A stretch of DNA of 64,000 nt from contig JAJEDB010000039.1 of assembly GCA_022821725.1 (NCBI GenBank), positions 1 through 64,000 of the forward strand, given 5' to 3'. Shown piece after piece: positions 33,036 to 41,019 of this stretch. The notes under the pieces are model-generated. The model was not told the DNA's origin. It made no database searches and saw only the letters and a list, made by a program, of their open reading frames with translations. How positions within the stretch are numbered: the first letter of the stretch is position 1; each line of letters opens with the position of its first letter. Made by a program: the position numbers and the translations under genes. The stretch comes from Candidatus Poribacteria bacterium. Lineage in GTDB: Bacteria > Poribacteria > WGA-4E > WGA-3G.

Positions 33036-34616
33036 TTACCGAATTAAACTTTTAATCTTTGTTGAAAGATTCTCTGGATCAAAGTCTATAAACACATCTT
33101 TGAAAACCAGTTCCCGATTTAAAAGGAGCGTTATGAGTTCCATCTGCGGTTCGGAGGCATCTCTATTGAGGAGCGTTTGTATATTGAGGAACGTCTGCAT
33201 CTGGGCGTTCTTATCCATCCAGATGGGCATCGAAAGTTGGTGTTTCTCCTTGAATGCCTCAATAGTTTTCACGGAACCATTAGTGCTAATGCCAACGGCT
33301 TGCAATTGAGAGGCATCGTAGTTTGCAAGCAGTTTCTCTATCTGTTTTAACTGCGGTCCACAAGTGATAGCGTCTGGTGAGAAGAGGTTCACAAGAACAA
33401 ATTTACCACGGAGTGTCTCTAACTTGACGGGTTTTCCTGAAAGGTCAGTCAGCGCGGGGTCTGGCATGGGTTTTCCCAATAGAAGTGCCAATTCCTCCTG
33501 ATCTATAGACACCGGGGATGTCGGTGTTAATTCCTTGAGCAGTGCTTTTCCCTCTACGGAGTCAAGAAACGCTTCACCCAATTGCTCTTTAAGTTTCGCC
33601 TCTAAGTTGTCCGAGGGATTGATTCGGAAAGTGGCCCTTTTTACCATTTTGGGGTTCTTGAGCAGCTGCTCTTCCATTTGCTTTCTGACTTCTGTGGGTA
33701 AACCTTCCGGCAGTTGCGTTTGGGTGGAAATCATTTTCACGATTGTTTTGTCATAGATGTTTCTTTGCGGTCCATTTCGATACAGTTTTCCACTGACGCT
33801 TAGGTTAAGCAGATGATGCTGGCAGCGCACGATCGGTATCATATCGCCTTCTATTTCCAATAGAAATTCCTGACCGATTTTCTGCTCAGGACAAAATTCA
33901 TAGAGATAACTACACGGCAGTGTGGGGTCCGATGCACCTTCGGTGAGAACCCCGGGGACTCCTGCCGTTGGATCTGCGGGGCAGAGCAGCACGTTTTTCT
34001 CCAGATATTGTGGAGAAAGTTCAGAGAGCCATTGGGGTTTGTTATCTGAACCATCGCGATATTTTTCGAGTGCTTGTTGTATCCGTCTCAAATTCGCTCT
34101 ACAGGTCTCGATCTCTTTTAAATCATCAGAGTTTTGTTTTTCCGAAAGTGAGGCTAACTCGTGTGGGTAGGCATCTGATAAAAGATGGCGGTTTAGACGA
34201 ATCAACGCTTCTCCACTTTGGGGATTTTGCGCAAGAAGGTCTTGGGTCTGTTCACTGAGTTTGATATTAGCGAGATGCTGTGCATCGTAGAGGGCGGGAA
34301 CTTGGAGCAACCGGTTCAAGTCGTTGAGTAGTGCTTTCTGAAGATCCGGGGAGGGACTACTTATATCATCATATTCACCCAGCAGCCGCTGGGTTTCCAC
34401 TGACAATTGCGTAGCTATGGGTTTGGATACCGCGGCGCGTGTGTCTTGAAGTTTGACTGCCAGACTTCCGGGGTCTTTGAGATCTTTGAGGGAAAATAGG
34501 AGTTGATTTCCATCAGCAAAAGTAGTAGAAGTCAAGATGAATAGAGTAGTAGCCAGGAGGAATGTGACTGTGTGCAAGAGGACGCGAGACTTCAATCGTC
34601 CGATTGTGTTTGGCAT
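33036..34616 (-). CDS. Exported redoxin-domain protein with a pilin-like middle segment
   Basis: Started at ATG 34616 (AAGGAG eight bases upstream), the protein has 526 residues and a signal segment VLLHTVTFLLATTLFILTSTTFA. A helical region follows; then CRANLRRIQQALEKYR...WLSELSPQYL...LLCPADPTAG, which resembles the processed pseudopilin/DUF1559 style of domain. The last 150 residues are an AhpC/TSA-TlpA thioredoxin fold (MPDPALTDLSGKPVKLETLRGKFVLVNLFS). The usual CxxC reads SPDAITC, so only one cysteine remains and disulfide reductase activity is doubtful. It is the first gene of the ABC/TolC locus. Confidence 0.72.
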   Translation of the reverse strand: MPNTIGRLKSRVLLHTVTFLLATTLFILTSTTFADGNQLLFSLKDLKDPGSLAVKLQDTRAAVSKPIATQLSVETQRLLGEYDDISSPSPDLQKALLNDLNRLLQVPALYDAQHLANIKLSEQTQDLLAQNPQSGEALIRLNRHLLSDAYPHELASLSEKQNSDDLKEIETCRANLRRIQQALEKYRDGSDNKPQWLSELSPQYLEKNVLLCPADPTAGVPGVLTEGASDPTLPCSYLYEFCPEQKIGQEFLLEIEGDMIPIVRCQHHLLNLSVSGKLYRNGPQRNIYDKTIVKMISTQTQLPEGLPTEVRKQMEEQLLKNPKMVKRATFRINPSDNLEAKLKEQLGEAFLDSVEGKALLKELTPTSPVSIDQEELALLLGKPMPDPALTDLSGKPVKLETLRGKFVLVNLFSPDAITCGPQLKQIEKLLANYDASQLQAVGISTNGSVKTIEAFKEKHQLSMPIWMDKNAQMQTFLNIQTLLNRDASEPQMELITLLLNRELVFKDVFIDFDPENLSTKIKSLIR

Positions 34617-34730
34617 ATTCAAATCTCCTTAGCACTTACAATTGTGTAAGGCGCGGTATTCTGTTATCGGATTGCACACCCCCTTTCGAAAAAAGTTCCT
34701 GAAAAAATATACATATAAAGACCGTAAATC

Positions 34731-35141
34731 CTACGCATTTAACAGTTCAGCCTTATATTCCTCAACAATTGCCTCTAAAATAGATTCAGGGATATCCTCC
34801 AACTGCGACGCTAACTCTTCTTCAACGTTAACCATCAGGCTGTGGTCGAATGTTTCGCGCTCGGCACAAGGGTCGAAGTATTCACCGTGCGCTTCCAGCA
34901 AAACTGTCAAGCGTGCAGGGGTTAACCCCTCAGAGATCCCATGCAGATTCCATGCTGTCCCTCGGTAGCCTCTCTCATAATCGTCACCGAGGTGTTTCTG
35001 TAGAATTTCTTCTCTTTCGGTGCCTTGTGCCCCGCTGTTTTCGAGTTCTTCTGCTGCGGCAATTGCGCGCGGATCCAGTTCCACTTGAAACGCAGTTGAG
35101 GCGTCCGCCGCTGGGACGGGATAAATTTTGTAGATTTCCAT
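34731..35141 (-). CDS. Unrecognised acidic protein
   Basis: With the start at 35141 (GGAG seven bases upstream) the protein has 136 residues; an in-frame ATG at 35153 would add four. It is acidic and helical, without signal or membrane segments: MEIYKIYPVPA at the start, then AIAAAEELE, GDDYERGYRGTAWNLHGIS, LTVLLEAHGEYFDPCAERETFDHS and a Glu-rich C-terminal helix. I recognise no family. It stands alone between the ABC/TolC locus and an SDR gene. Confidence 0.6.
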   Translation of the reverse strand: MEIYKIYPVPAADASTAFQVELDPRAIAAAEELENSGAQGTEREEILQKHLGDDYERGYRGTAWNLHGISEGLTPARLTVLLEAHGEYFDPCAERETFDHSLMVNVEEELASQLEDIPESILEAIVEEYKAELLNA

Positions 35142-35316
35142 GTTGTTCTCCATGCGTTGTTGGTTTTGTATATGGCAGGTTTTGATGAAAATTAACTTTT
35201 TAATTCGGTAATTTCCTAACGAGTCCGGTGCGGTTAGAAACCACACCTACCGGGCCTGGGGGAACAGAGGATTACTGAATTATTTTCTGAAACTTCATGA
35301 AACTTGCGAGTCGCGC

Positions 35317-35350
35317 TAAAAAGGGCGGTCCCACGGAATAGGAGCCGCCC
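35317..35350 (-). terminator. Rho-independent terminator after the SDR gene
   Basis: On the minus strand GGGCGG (35350-35345) pairs with CCGCCC (35328-35323), followed at once by TTTTTA. It lies 27 bp past the SDR stop codon. Confidence 0.75.
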
Positions 35351-35376
35351 ATTTCTCTACGTTTAGAAAAGGTCTA

Positions 35377-36159
35377 CTATACGACTGCCGAGAGTCCACC
35401 ATCAATGTTGATAGCCGTTCCAGTAATAAACGATGCACACTCCGAAACGAGGAAGGCGACGAGATTCCCTACCTCATCCGGTTCCCCTAAACGTCCGAGT
35501 GGATGCGCCGCGCCCTGTTCTTCCCAATATTCCTCAAGCGTTCCGGGTGAACCCGCGGCTTTCCATGCGCGTTCCCCTTGGGCAGTCTTAATCGAGGTCA
35601 GACAGACCGTGTTAACCAAGATTTTATGGGGTAGCAGTTCCTTAGAGAGTGCCTTCGTCATGGCGATCCCTGCGGCTCGACTGACGGAGGTCGGACAGGA
35701 ACCTGCGCTGGGCTGTTTGCCACCCGGATGCGTGATGTTGATAATCCTACCGCTGCCGTTGCTTTTCATGTGTGGAATCACCAATCGCGCGCAGCGGATA
35801 GCCCCCATTAACTTGAGATCCAAGTCCTCGTACCATGCTTGGTCGCTCATGGTTTCAAAATCACCACCCGCTGAACGTCCGGCGTTATTGATCAAAATAT
35901 CAATTTTTCCGAAATGGCTGGCAGTCTGTCCGATAAAATTTTCCAGCGTCTCCGGTATCGTTACATCTGCGGGGATGGCAAGGACTTCACCCTTGGTTTG
36001 GGCGCGGATCTCCTCGGCGGCGTTCGCTAAAATATCTTCACGTCTACCGCAAATCGCGACTTTCGCACCCTCTTCACACAGACGGCGCGCGATACCTTTG
36101 CCGATCCCCTCACTACCGCCAGTAATAACAGCAACTTTTCCAGTTAATCCGAGTTCCAT
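35377..36159 (-). CDS. Short-chain dehydrogenase/reductase
   Basis: The protein has 260 residues of the classical SDR fold. TGGSEGIGKGIARRL is the cofactor motif, NNAGRSAGG the NNAG motif, and the C-terminal FITGTAINIDGG is typical. The catalytic Tyr-x-x-x-Lys region is altered: after INITHPGGKQPSAGSCPT the segment reads VSRAAGIAMTKALSKEL, so the usual tyrosine is not in place. The substrate is unknown. Its leader is a gene-boundary repeat. Confidence 0.85.
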   Translation of the reverse strand: MELGLTGKVAVITGGSEGIGKGIARRLCEEGAKVAICGRREDILANAAEEIRAQTKGEVLAIPADVTIPETLENFIGQTASHFGKIDILINNAGRSAGGDFETMSDQAWYEDLDLKLMGAIRCARLVIPHMKSNGSGRIINITHPGGKQPSAGSCPTSVSRAAGIAMTKALSKELLPHKILVNTVCLTSIKTAQGERAWKAAGSPGTLEEYWEEQGAAHPLGRLGEPDEVGNLVAFLVSECASFITGTAINIDGGLSAVV

Positions 36160-36270
36160 ATTTTTAATTTTCCTTGCGGTTAAACGACATGAGTTGAATG
36201 TGTGCCGTGCCTTCCTGAGGTCCGCCTGCGTGTTTTTGCTTGGGCATTTCTGCGTATTGTTGCAGGCTAC
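36160..36270 (-). repeat. Gene-boundary repeat spanning the whole gap between nnr and the SDR gene
   Basis: On the minus strand it starts GGTAGCCTGCAACAATACGC, goes on with CCCAAGCAAAAACACGCAGG and ends TTTAACCGCAAGGAAAATTA before the SDR ATG. The stop codon TAG of the upstream nnr gene (36269-36267) lies inside the first module. The same first modules recur at 52435-52480. Confidence 0.75.
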
Positions 36271-37895
36271 CGTTTTGGCTCTGGCATTTTTTGGGTTAAA
36301 GAATAAATTACTTGCGGGACTGTTTTTAGCACATCGCTTGCGATAAGTCCGTGCATCCCTAACGTCTCAGCGGCGATGTCTCCCGATAACCCGTGTAGAT
36401 AGACCCCAAGTGCGGCTGCGCTTTCACTCGGTATGCCTTGTGCCATTAACCCGGCAATTACGCCGGTCAATACGTCGCCCATACCGCCTGTTGCCATGCC
36501 GGGATTCCCCGTTGAATTTATCCATAGATTTCCATTTGGATCGCTGGTAACAGTCGGTGCCCCTTTAAATACGAGTGTTACACCGTGTTCACGTGCAAAC
36601 TGTTGAGCGGTCCCAATCCTGTCTGCTTCTAATGTAGGAATCGCGGTATCCGTTAACCGCGCCATCTCACCGGGATGCGGTGTGAGCACTGCCTCGCTAT
36701 TGAGGCGTGAGAGGGTTTCTCTATCTTGCGCCAGGGCATTCAGGCCATCTGCATCGATAACCATCCGTAAATCGACCCTCTGTTCCCGATTTTCGCGTAT
36801 CAATTGATGGACAAGGGACACTGTTTCAGGATGTTGGGAAAGTCCGGGACCGATTGCCAGTATCGATTTCGTTTTTTCCGCAAATTCGAGGATGGGTGAG
36901 GTCGCGGATGCTGCTAAGCTTCCGACATCCGTTTCTGGTAAGGGTAGCGTCATCACCTCAGGGAGAAGACCCTCTAAAATTGGGTTGAGACGTTTCGGAA
37001 TTGCGAGCGTCACCAACCCCGCACCGGCGCGTAAAGCGGCTTCGCTTGCGAGTGCGGCAGCTCCCGTCATCCCTGTCGAACCAGCGACGACCAGAACACG
37101 CCCATAACTCCCTTTATGAGAGAATGCCGGACGCGGTGGCATCCATTGTGATGCTTGTGCTGCTGATGTCCAGTTTGCCTTGATGTCTTGTGCGTTTACA
37201 ACCTGTTCTGGGAAACCGATATCAACGACTTCCAGTTTTCCGGCGAGTTCGGCACCCGGATGCATCAACAGTCCTCTTTTGGGCAAGCCTATCGTTACCG
37301 TTCGATCCGCTTGAACACAGACACCTAATGGATGTCCCGTGTCTGCATCCAAACCGGAGGGTAAGTCGACAGAAAGGATGGGGGTCGGAAGTCTATTAAT
37401 CGCAGTAATTATGGTAGCGATTGGATCGCGCACCGCACCCCGCAGCCCTGTACCGAAGATCGCATCCACAAGAAGTTCGCAACTCGCGATGTGGTCCAAA
37501 GAGCGGTCGGATTCCAGTGCCGCCTCCGTTAAGATTTCCTCAATTCGCAACCCACCTTTTGGCGCAGCTGACAGGTTTCCAAAACTTGCTGTTAAACGTT
37601 TGGCAATTTGGAGATTGGTGTGTGCTTCTCCTGTAAAACTGTCTTCAGGAGAAACCAAGAAGAGACGCACATCGCGTCCTATGTGGGCGAGTTGGCGTGC
37701 GATAACAATACCATCCCCGCCGTTATTCCCCTTACCCGCAAAAATGCCAATCCGTTGGCAGGTTGGGTAGTGTTGTTCGATTGCGCGGACGATGGCACTC
37801 CCAGCGGTTTCCATCAGAACGATGCCGGGAATGCCAATACCTTCAATGGTGTCCTGATCAATCTGGCGCATTTCCGCCGCGGTCACGACTTTCAT
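36267..37895 (-). CDS. nnr: Bifunctional NAD(P)HX epimerase / ADP-dependent NAD(P)HX dehydratase
   Basis: The protein has 542 residues. The N-terminal half (1-220) is the YjeF-N epimerase: VVTAAEMRQIDQDTIE, IFAGKGNNGGDGIVIARQL and LSVDLPSGLDADTG. The C-terminal half (about 240-535) is the ribokinase-like dehydratase: HKGSYGRVLVVAGSTGMTGAA, AIGPGLSQ, LTPHPGEMARL and NPGMATGGMGDVLTGVIAG. Together they repair damaged hydrated NAD(P)H. The length and order match the fused bacterial protein. Its last codons and stop lie in the repeat that forms the gap to the SDR gene. Confidence 0.95.
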   Translation of the reverse strand: MKVVTAAEMRQIDQDTIEGIGIPGIVLMETAGSAIVRAIEQHYPTCQRIGIFAGKGNNGGDGIVIARQLAHIGRDVRLFLVSPEDSFTGEAHTNLQIAKRLTASFGNLSAAPKGGLRIEEILTEAALESDRSLDHIASCELLVDAIFGTGLRGAVRDPIATIITAINRLPTPILSVDLPSGLDADTGHPLGVCVQADRTVTIGLPKRGLLMHPGAELAGKLEVVDIGFPEQVVNAQDIKANWTSAAQASQWMPPRPAFSHKGSYGRVLVVAGSTGMTGAAALASEAALRAGAGLVTLAIPKRLNPILEGLLPEVMTLPLPETDVGSLAASATSPILEFAEKTKSILAIGPGLSQHPETVSLVHQLIRENREQRVDLRMVIDADGLNALAQDRETLSRLNSEAVLTPHPGEMARLTDTAIPTLEADRIGTAQQFAREHGVTLVFKGAPTVTSDPNGNLWINSTGNPGMATGGMGDVLTGVIAGLMAQGIPSESAAALGVYLHGLSGDIAAETLGMHGLIASDVLKTVPQVIYSLTQKMPEPKR

Positions 37896-38008
37896 ATTTT
37901 CTGTCCTTGCGCCAAGCGAGAAACAACGGAATTGGTTCTACCGCGGTTTTAACATAAGTTCCGCAAGCCTCCGTTGTCGGCTTGCTGCGTGCGTCTTTCA
38001 ACTGATAA

Positions 38009-38407
38009 CTACTGCTGCAATTTGTCGGCGAGCACTAACAGGTGTGCTTCCATTTGCGGGATTGCCTGTTCTAAGGTTTCCTGCGCTATCTGTATTTCTT
38101 GAACCCTTTCATCTTGGTGGGTTTGGAGACAGAAATTCAAATTTGCGCGGAGATCGAACAGGCTCTGCTGAATGTGGTCTTGGAAAGTGCCGTCTGGGTA
38201 CATCCACCGTCTACCGCGGGTCTGCCGCAGATTAAAATGGCAATGCCCATTATCACCACCGAAGCAGTCGAAACGCATGATCTCATCGTCATAAACAAAT
38301 AACGAAGCCGCGGGACCGCGTCCACCGGCATCGTCGCGCCAGTATGATTCTAACCGGACGTTCTCCTGGATGGGGTATTCAACCAGGTCGTGTTTTTCAT
38401 TCGCCAT
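38009..38407 (-). CDS. Unrecognised soluble protein
   Basis: With the ATG at 38407, behind the strong ribosome site AAGGAGG, the protein has 132 residues; a 34-residue upstream extension is not used. An N-terminal beta part (NVRLESYWRDDAGGRGPAASLFVYDDEIMRFDCFG) is followed by a GHCHFNLRQ strand with two histidines and then by a long C-terminal helix (DLRANLNFCLQTHQDERVQEIQIAQETLEQAIPQMEAHLL). I recognise no family and see no signal peptide. It may be a small two-layer protein. No operon partner is visible. Confidence 0.65.
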   Translation of the reverse strand: MANEKHDLVEYPIQENVRLESYWRDDAGGRGPAASLFVYDDEIMRFDCFGGDNGHCHFNLRQTRGRRWMYPDGTFQDHIQQSLFDLRANLNFCLQTHQDERVQEIQIAQETLEQAIPQMEAHLLVLADKLQQ

Positions 38408-38561
38408 CTGTAGACCCTCCTTGGGTGTTTCTACGCGATTTTTTAAATGATTCGTCTCCGCGCATCCTTCCACTAATTTCGGGTCAACGGTTGAACAGAT
38501 CGCAAACAACCGCGTAATAAAATGGAACGTTGCTCAGGTGTTAATCATTTAAAAATTGAAT

Positions 38562-38589
38562 TTGAACCAGATTTGCGCTAAAGTATAAC
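38562..38589 (+). promoter_or_regulatory. Candidate promoter of the Ldh-family gene
   Basis: TTGAAC (38562-38567), 16 bases, TATAAC (38584-38589), placed 50 bp upstream of the GTG start at 38640. Confidence 0.45.
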
Positions 38590-38639
38590 AAACTCAAACA
38601 TAGAAGTCAACAAGCAATTTATAAGGATGGAGCGATAAC

Positions 38640-39608
38640 GTGCATATTTCGATCACTGATGCGCGGCAGCTCGCGGAAACTTTTTTGGCAGAAAGCGGCG
38701 TGCCACCAACGGATGCCGCCATTATTGCAGATATCCTGTTGGAAGCAGAACTCCGCGGGCGAAAGACACACGGCTTTATCCGATTAACCGGAATTAAAAG
38801 TCGCTATGAACAGGGTGAACGAACCGACATCCAGATTGACGAGGAAAAAGGACCCTGCGTGCGGATTGATGGCGGAAATCAACCGGGTTACCTCGTCGCT
38901 TATCGTGCAATGGCGCTCGCCATTGAGCGCGCAAAACAGAGCGGGGCAAGCATCGTCGGTGTTCACAATACATCACATTGTGGTATGGCAGGATACTACG
39001 TCGATATGGCACGAAAGGCAGATGTCATCGGACTGCTCTTTGTTGACTGTCTACCCCGAATTACGCCTGAGGGCGGAACCGAAGCCATTTTAGGTACCAA
39101 TCCAATCGCTGTTGGAATCCCATCCAACACGGTCCCACTTCTCTTTGATATGTCTACTGCTGCGATTACCAATGGCGATCTGCTCGTCGCCATGCAGGAG
39201 GGCACCCTGATTGCTGAAGGAATCGCCTTTAGTCCAGAGGGTGAGCCAACCACAGATGCTGATGCGGCGTTGAAGGGGAGTGTTCGTCCGTTCGGTGGGC
39301 ATAAAGGGTTTGGGCTTGCGCTCATTACACAAATCCTTGCGGGTGCCTTGGTCAACGCTGCTACAATCCCGCCTCCCGGTAAAAACTACGGCTTACTCAT
39401 TGTTGCGATAGACCCAACAAGTTTTGTTCCATTGCCCCAGTTCAAGACGGAAGTCGATACTCTCATTGCGCGCGTCAAGGAGAATCGACGGGAAGCAGGG
39501 GTTGCGGAAATCCTGATTCCAGGCGAACGCGCCTATCGTCAAAGAGAAGTACACCTCGCTAAGGGTATCCATTTAGAGGACGCACTTGTAAATCAATTAA
39601 CTTGTTAG
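38640..39608 (+). CDS. Ldh-family NAD(P)-dependent oxidoreductase (malate/L-lactate dehydrogenase 2 type)
   Basis: The protein has 322 residues, slightly shorter than the usual 330-350. Family blocks: DILLEAELRGRKTHGFIRL at the N terminus, the catalytic region VHNTSHCGMAGYYVDMA, GTNPIAVGIPS, LLFDMSTAAITNGDL and PFGGHKGFGLALITQILAGAL. Members reduce 2-keto acids or imines with NAD(P)H using a fold unlike the classical dehydrogenases. The GTG start has GGAG eight bases before it. The substrate is unknown. An oxidoreductase of the Gfo/Idh/MocA family follows after a repeat. Confidence 0.9.
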   Translation: MHISITDARQLAETFLAESGVPPTDAAIIADILLEAELRGRKTHGFIRLTGIKSRYEQGERTDIQIDEEKGPCVRIDGGNQPGYLVAYRAMALAIERAKQSGASIVGVHNTSHCGMAGYYVDMARKADVIGLLFVDCLPRITPEGGTEAILGTNPIAVGIPSNTVPLLFDMSTAAITNGDLLVAMQEGTLIAEGIAFSPEGEPTTDADAALKGSVRPFGGHKGFGLALITQILAGALVNAATIPPPGKNYGLLIVAIDPTSFVPLPQFKTEVDTLIARVKENRREAGVAEILIPGERAYRQREVHLAKGIHLEDALVNQLTC

Positions 39609-39616
39609 ATTGTGTC

Positions 39617-39633
39617 GGCGAGGTTATCTCGCC
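39617..39633 (+). terminator. Short hairpin after the Ldh-family gene
   Basis: GGCGAG (39617-39622) pairs with CTCGCC (39628-39633) around a 5-base loop, eight bases past the stop. Only a weak T-rich stretch follows. Confidence 0.35.
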
Positions 39634-39643
39634 TGTTAATAAT

Positions 39644-39672
39644 TTGACCGAACCGCAAGGAATAATTAAAAA
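39644..39672 (+). repeat. Gene-boundary repeat end as leader of the Gfo/Idh/MocA gene
   Basis: TTGACCGAA then CCGCAAGGAATAATTAAAAA touches the ATG at 39673; identical bases (GACCGAACCGCAAGGAATAA) occur before the GT-C gene near 59887. Confidence 0.7.
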
Positions 39673-40680
39673 ATGGCAACTTTTAAAGCAGGAGTTATTG
39701 GTTGTGGTGGACGTGGTCGCTCACATGCACGCGGGTATCAGGCATCCCCCGATGTGGAGATCGTCGCCTGTTCCGATCCGGTTGAAGATGCCCGGAACGC
39801 TTTCGCTGAAGAGTTTAAGGTCCCTAACACCTACGAGAGTTATCAAGAGATGCTGGATACAGAATCCTTGGATTTCGTCAGCGTCTGCACTTGGATCGAA
39901 CTCCATAGGGATATGGTAATCGCCGCCGCCAAGAGTGGGATTAGAGCCATCCATTGTGAGAAACCGATGGCACCCACTTGGGGGGATGCGAAGGCGCTTT
40001 ATCAAGCATGTGTTGATAACAACGTAGTGATAACGTTCTGTCATCAACGCCGTTTCGGTGCGCAGTTCGTCAAAGCGAAACGCTTGGCAAATGAAGGCGC
40101 GATCGGTGAATTGCGTCGACTCGAAGCCGCATGCCCAAATTTACTGGACTGGGGGACGCACTGGTTCGATATGTTCTTTTTCTACAATAATGACGAACCT
40201 GTTGATTGGGTTATCGGTCAAATAGATGTAGCGGAAGAAAAGACTGTCTTCGGTGTTCAGGTTGAAACAAGTGGGGTCTCATGGATTCGCTGGAAGAACG
40301 GCGTTGAAGGGCTGCTCGCGACGGGGGATGCGTCTTTAAGTGGCTTCTCCAATCGTCTCATCGGCACGAAAGGCATCATTGATGTCGGCGGGCGTGGGAC
40401 ACCGATACGGATGCTCCGCGAGGATGGAGACGGATGGGAAGAGCCTGATTTAAGTGGCTTAGCCGCTGAACGCGACGCAACAACACTCTCTATACTCGAC
40501 CTTGTTCACGGTGTAAAGACGGGACGTGAGCCGGAACTCAGTGGTCGCAAAGCGCTTCAGGCAACTGAACTCATTTTCGCGACGTATCAGTCGAGCCGAC
40601 AGCGCGCAAGGGTCGATTTACCTCTGACAGTGGACGATTCTGCGTTGCTGACGATGGTCGCCACTGGTGATGTCGGTTAG
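39673..40680 (+). CDS. Gfo/Idh/MocA-family oxidoreductase
   Basis: The protein has 335 residues. FKAGVIGCGGRGRSHARGY is the NAD(P)-binding motif, DFVSVCTWIELH the second strand, and CEKPMAPTWGDA the conserved EKP motif. The C-terminal half is the open beta sheet of the family, with LLDWGTHWFDMFFFY holding the likely catalytic His. Members oxidise or reduce sugars, inositols and related compounds. The substrate is not deducible. It probably continues the unit that starts with the Ldh-family gene, though a hairpin and a repeat lie between. Confidence 0.9.
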   Translation: MATFKAGVIGCGGRGRSHARGYQASPDVEIVACSDPVEDARNAFAEEFKVPNTYESYQEMLDTESLDFVSVCTWIELHRDMVIAAAKSGIRAIHCEKPMAPTWGDAKALYQACVDNNVVITFCHQRRFGAQFVKAKRLANEGAIGELRRLEAACPNLLDWGTHWFDMFFFYNNDEPVDWVIGQIDVAEEKTVFGVQVETSGVSWIRWKNGVEGLLATGDASLSGFSNRLIGTKGIIDVGGRGTPIRMLREDGDGWEEPDLSGLAAERDATTLSILDLVHGVKTGREPELSGRKALQATELIFATYQSSRQRARVDLPLTVDDSALLTMVATGDVG

Positions 40681-40696
40681 ACACTTTGCCTACAAA

Positions 40697-40733
40697 TTAC
40701 AATGCGCGATTGACGGTTAACCGCGCATTGTAA
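40697..40733. terminator. Hairpin terminator after the Gfo/Idh/MocA gene
   Basis: A 12-bp stem TTACAATGCGCG (40697-40708) with CGCGCATTGTAA (40722-40733) and a 13-base loop lies 17 bp past the stop. No T tract follows. Confidence 0.55.
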
Positions 40734-41019
40734 CGGCGTTTCGTTCCGCTGGTGTCTCTATAATTTTATCAACCTAATTGAAATTTCTGCGTCTAATCAA
40801 AATAAGGGGATTCTTATTACACGTCTATTCCCCAAGAACATGAAATCAAAAAAAACGGAAGAAATCAATCCTTAATAGTTATCAGTTATCAGTCTAAAAG
40901 AGGATATCCGCATGCGGGAAGCCGCTTGTAACTCCCACTGTGGGGTATGCTGACTGCTGATTGCTGACTTCTATTCTCCTTTAGTTATCTTCGGACTCGC
41001 GACAAGCAGGGAGAAACGA
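40734..41019. other. Gap before the giant surface-protein gene with heptamer repeats
   Basis: It contains two tracts of short head-to-tail repeats, AGTTATCAGTTATCAGT near 40878-40894 and TGCTGACTGCTGATTGCTGA near 40948-40967. Similar TTATCAG/TTGTCAG heptamers occur near 24626, 47897, 48951, 52370 and 54655. No ORF and no convincing promoter were seen. Confidence 0.5.
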
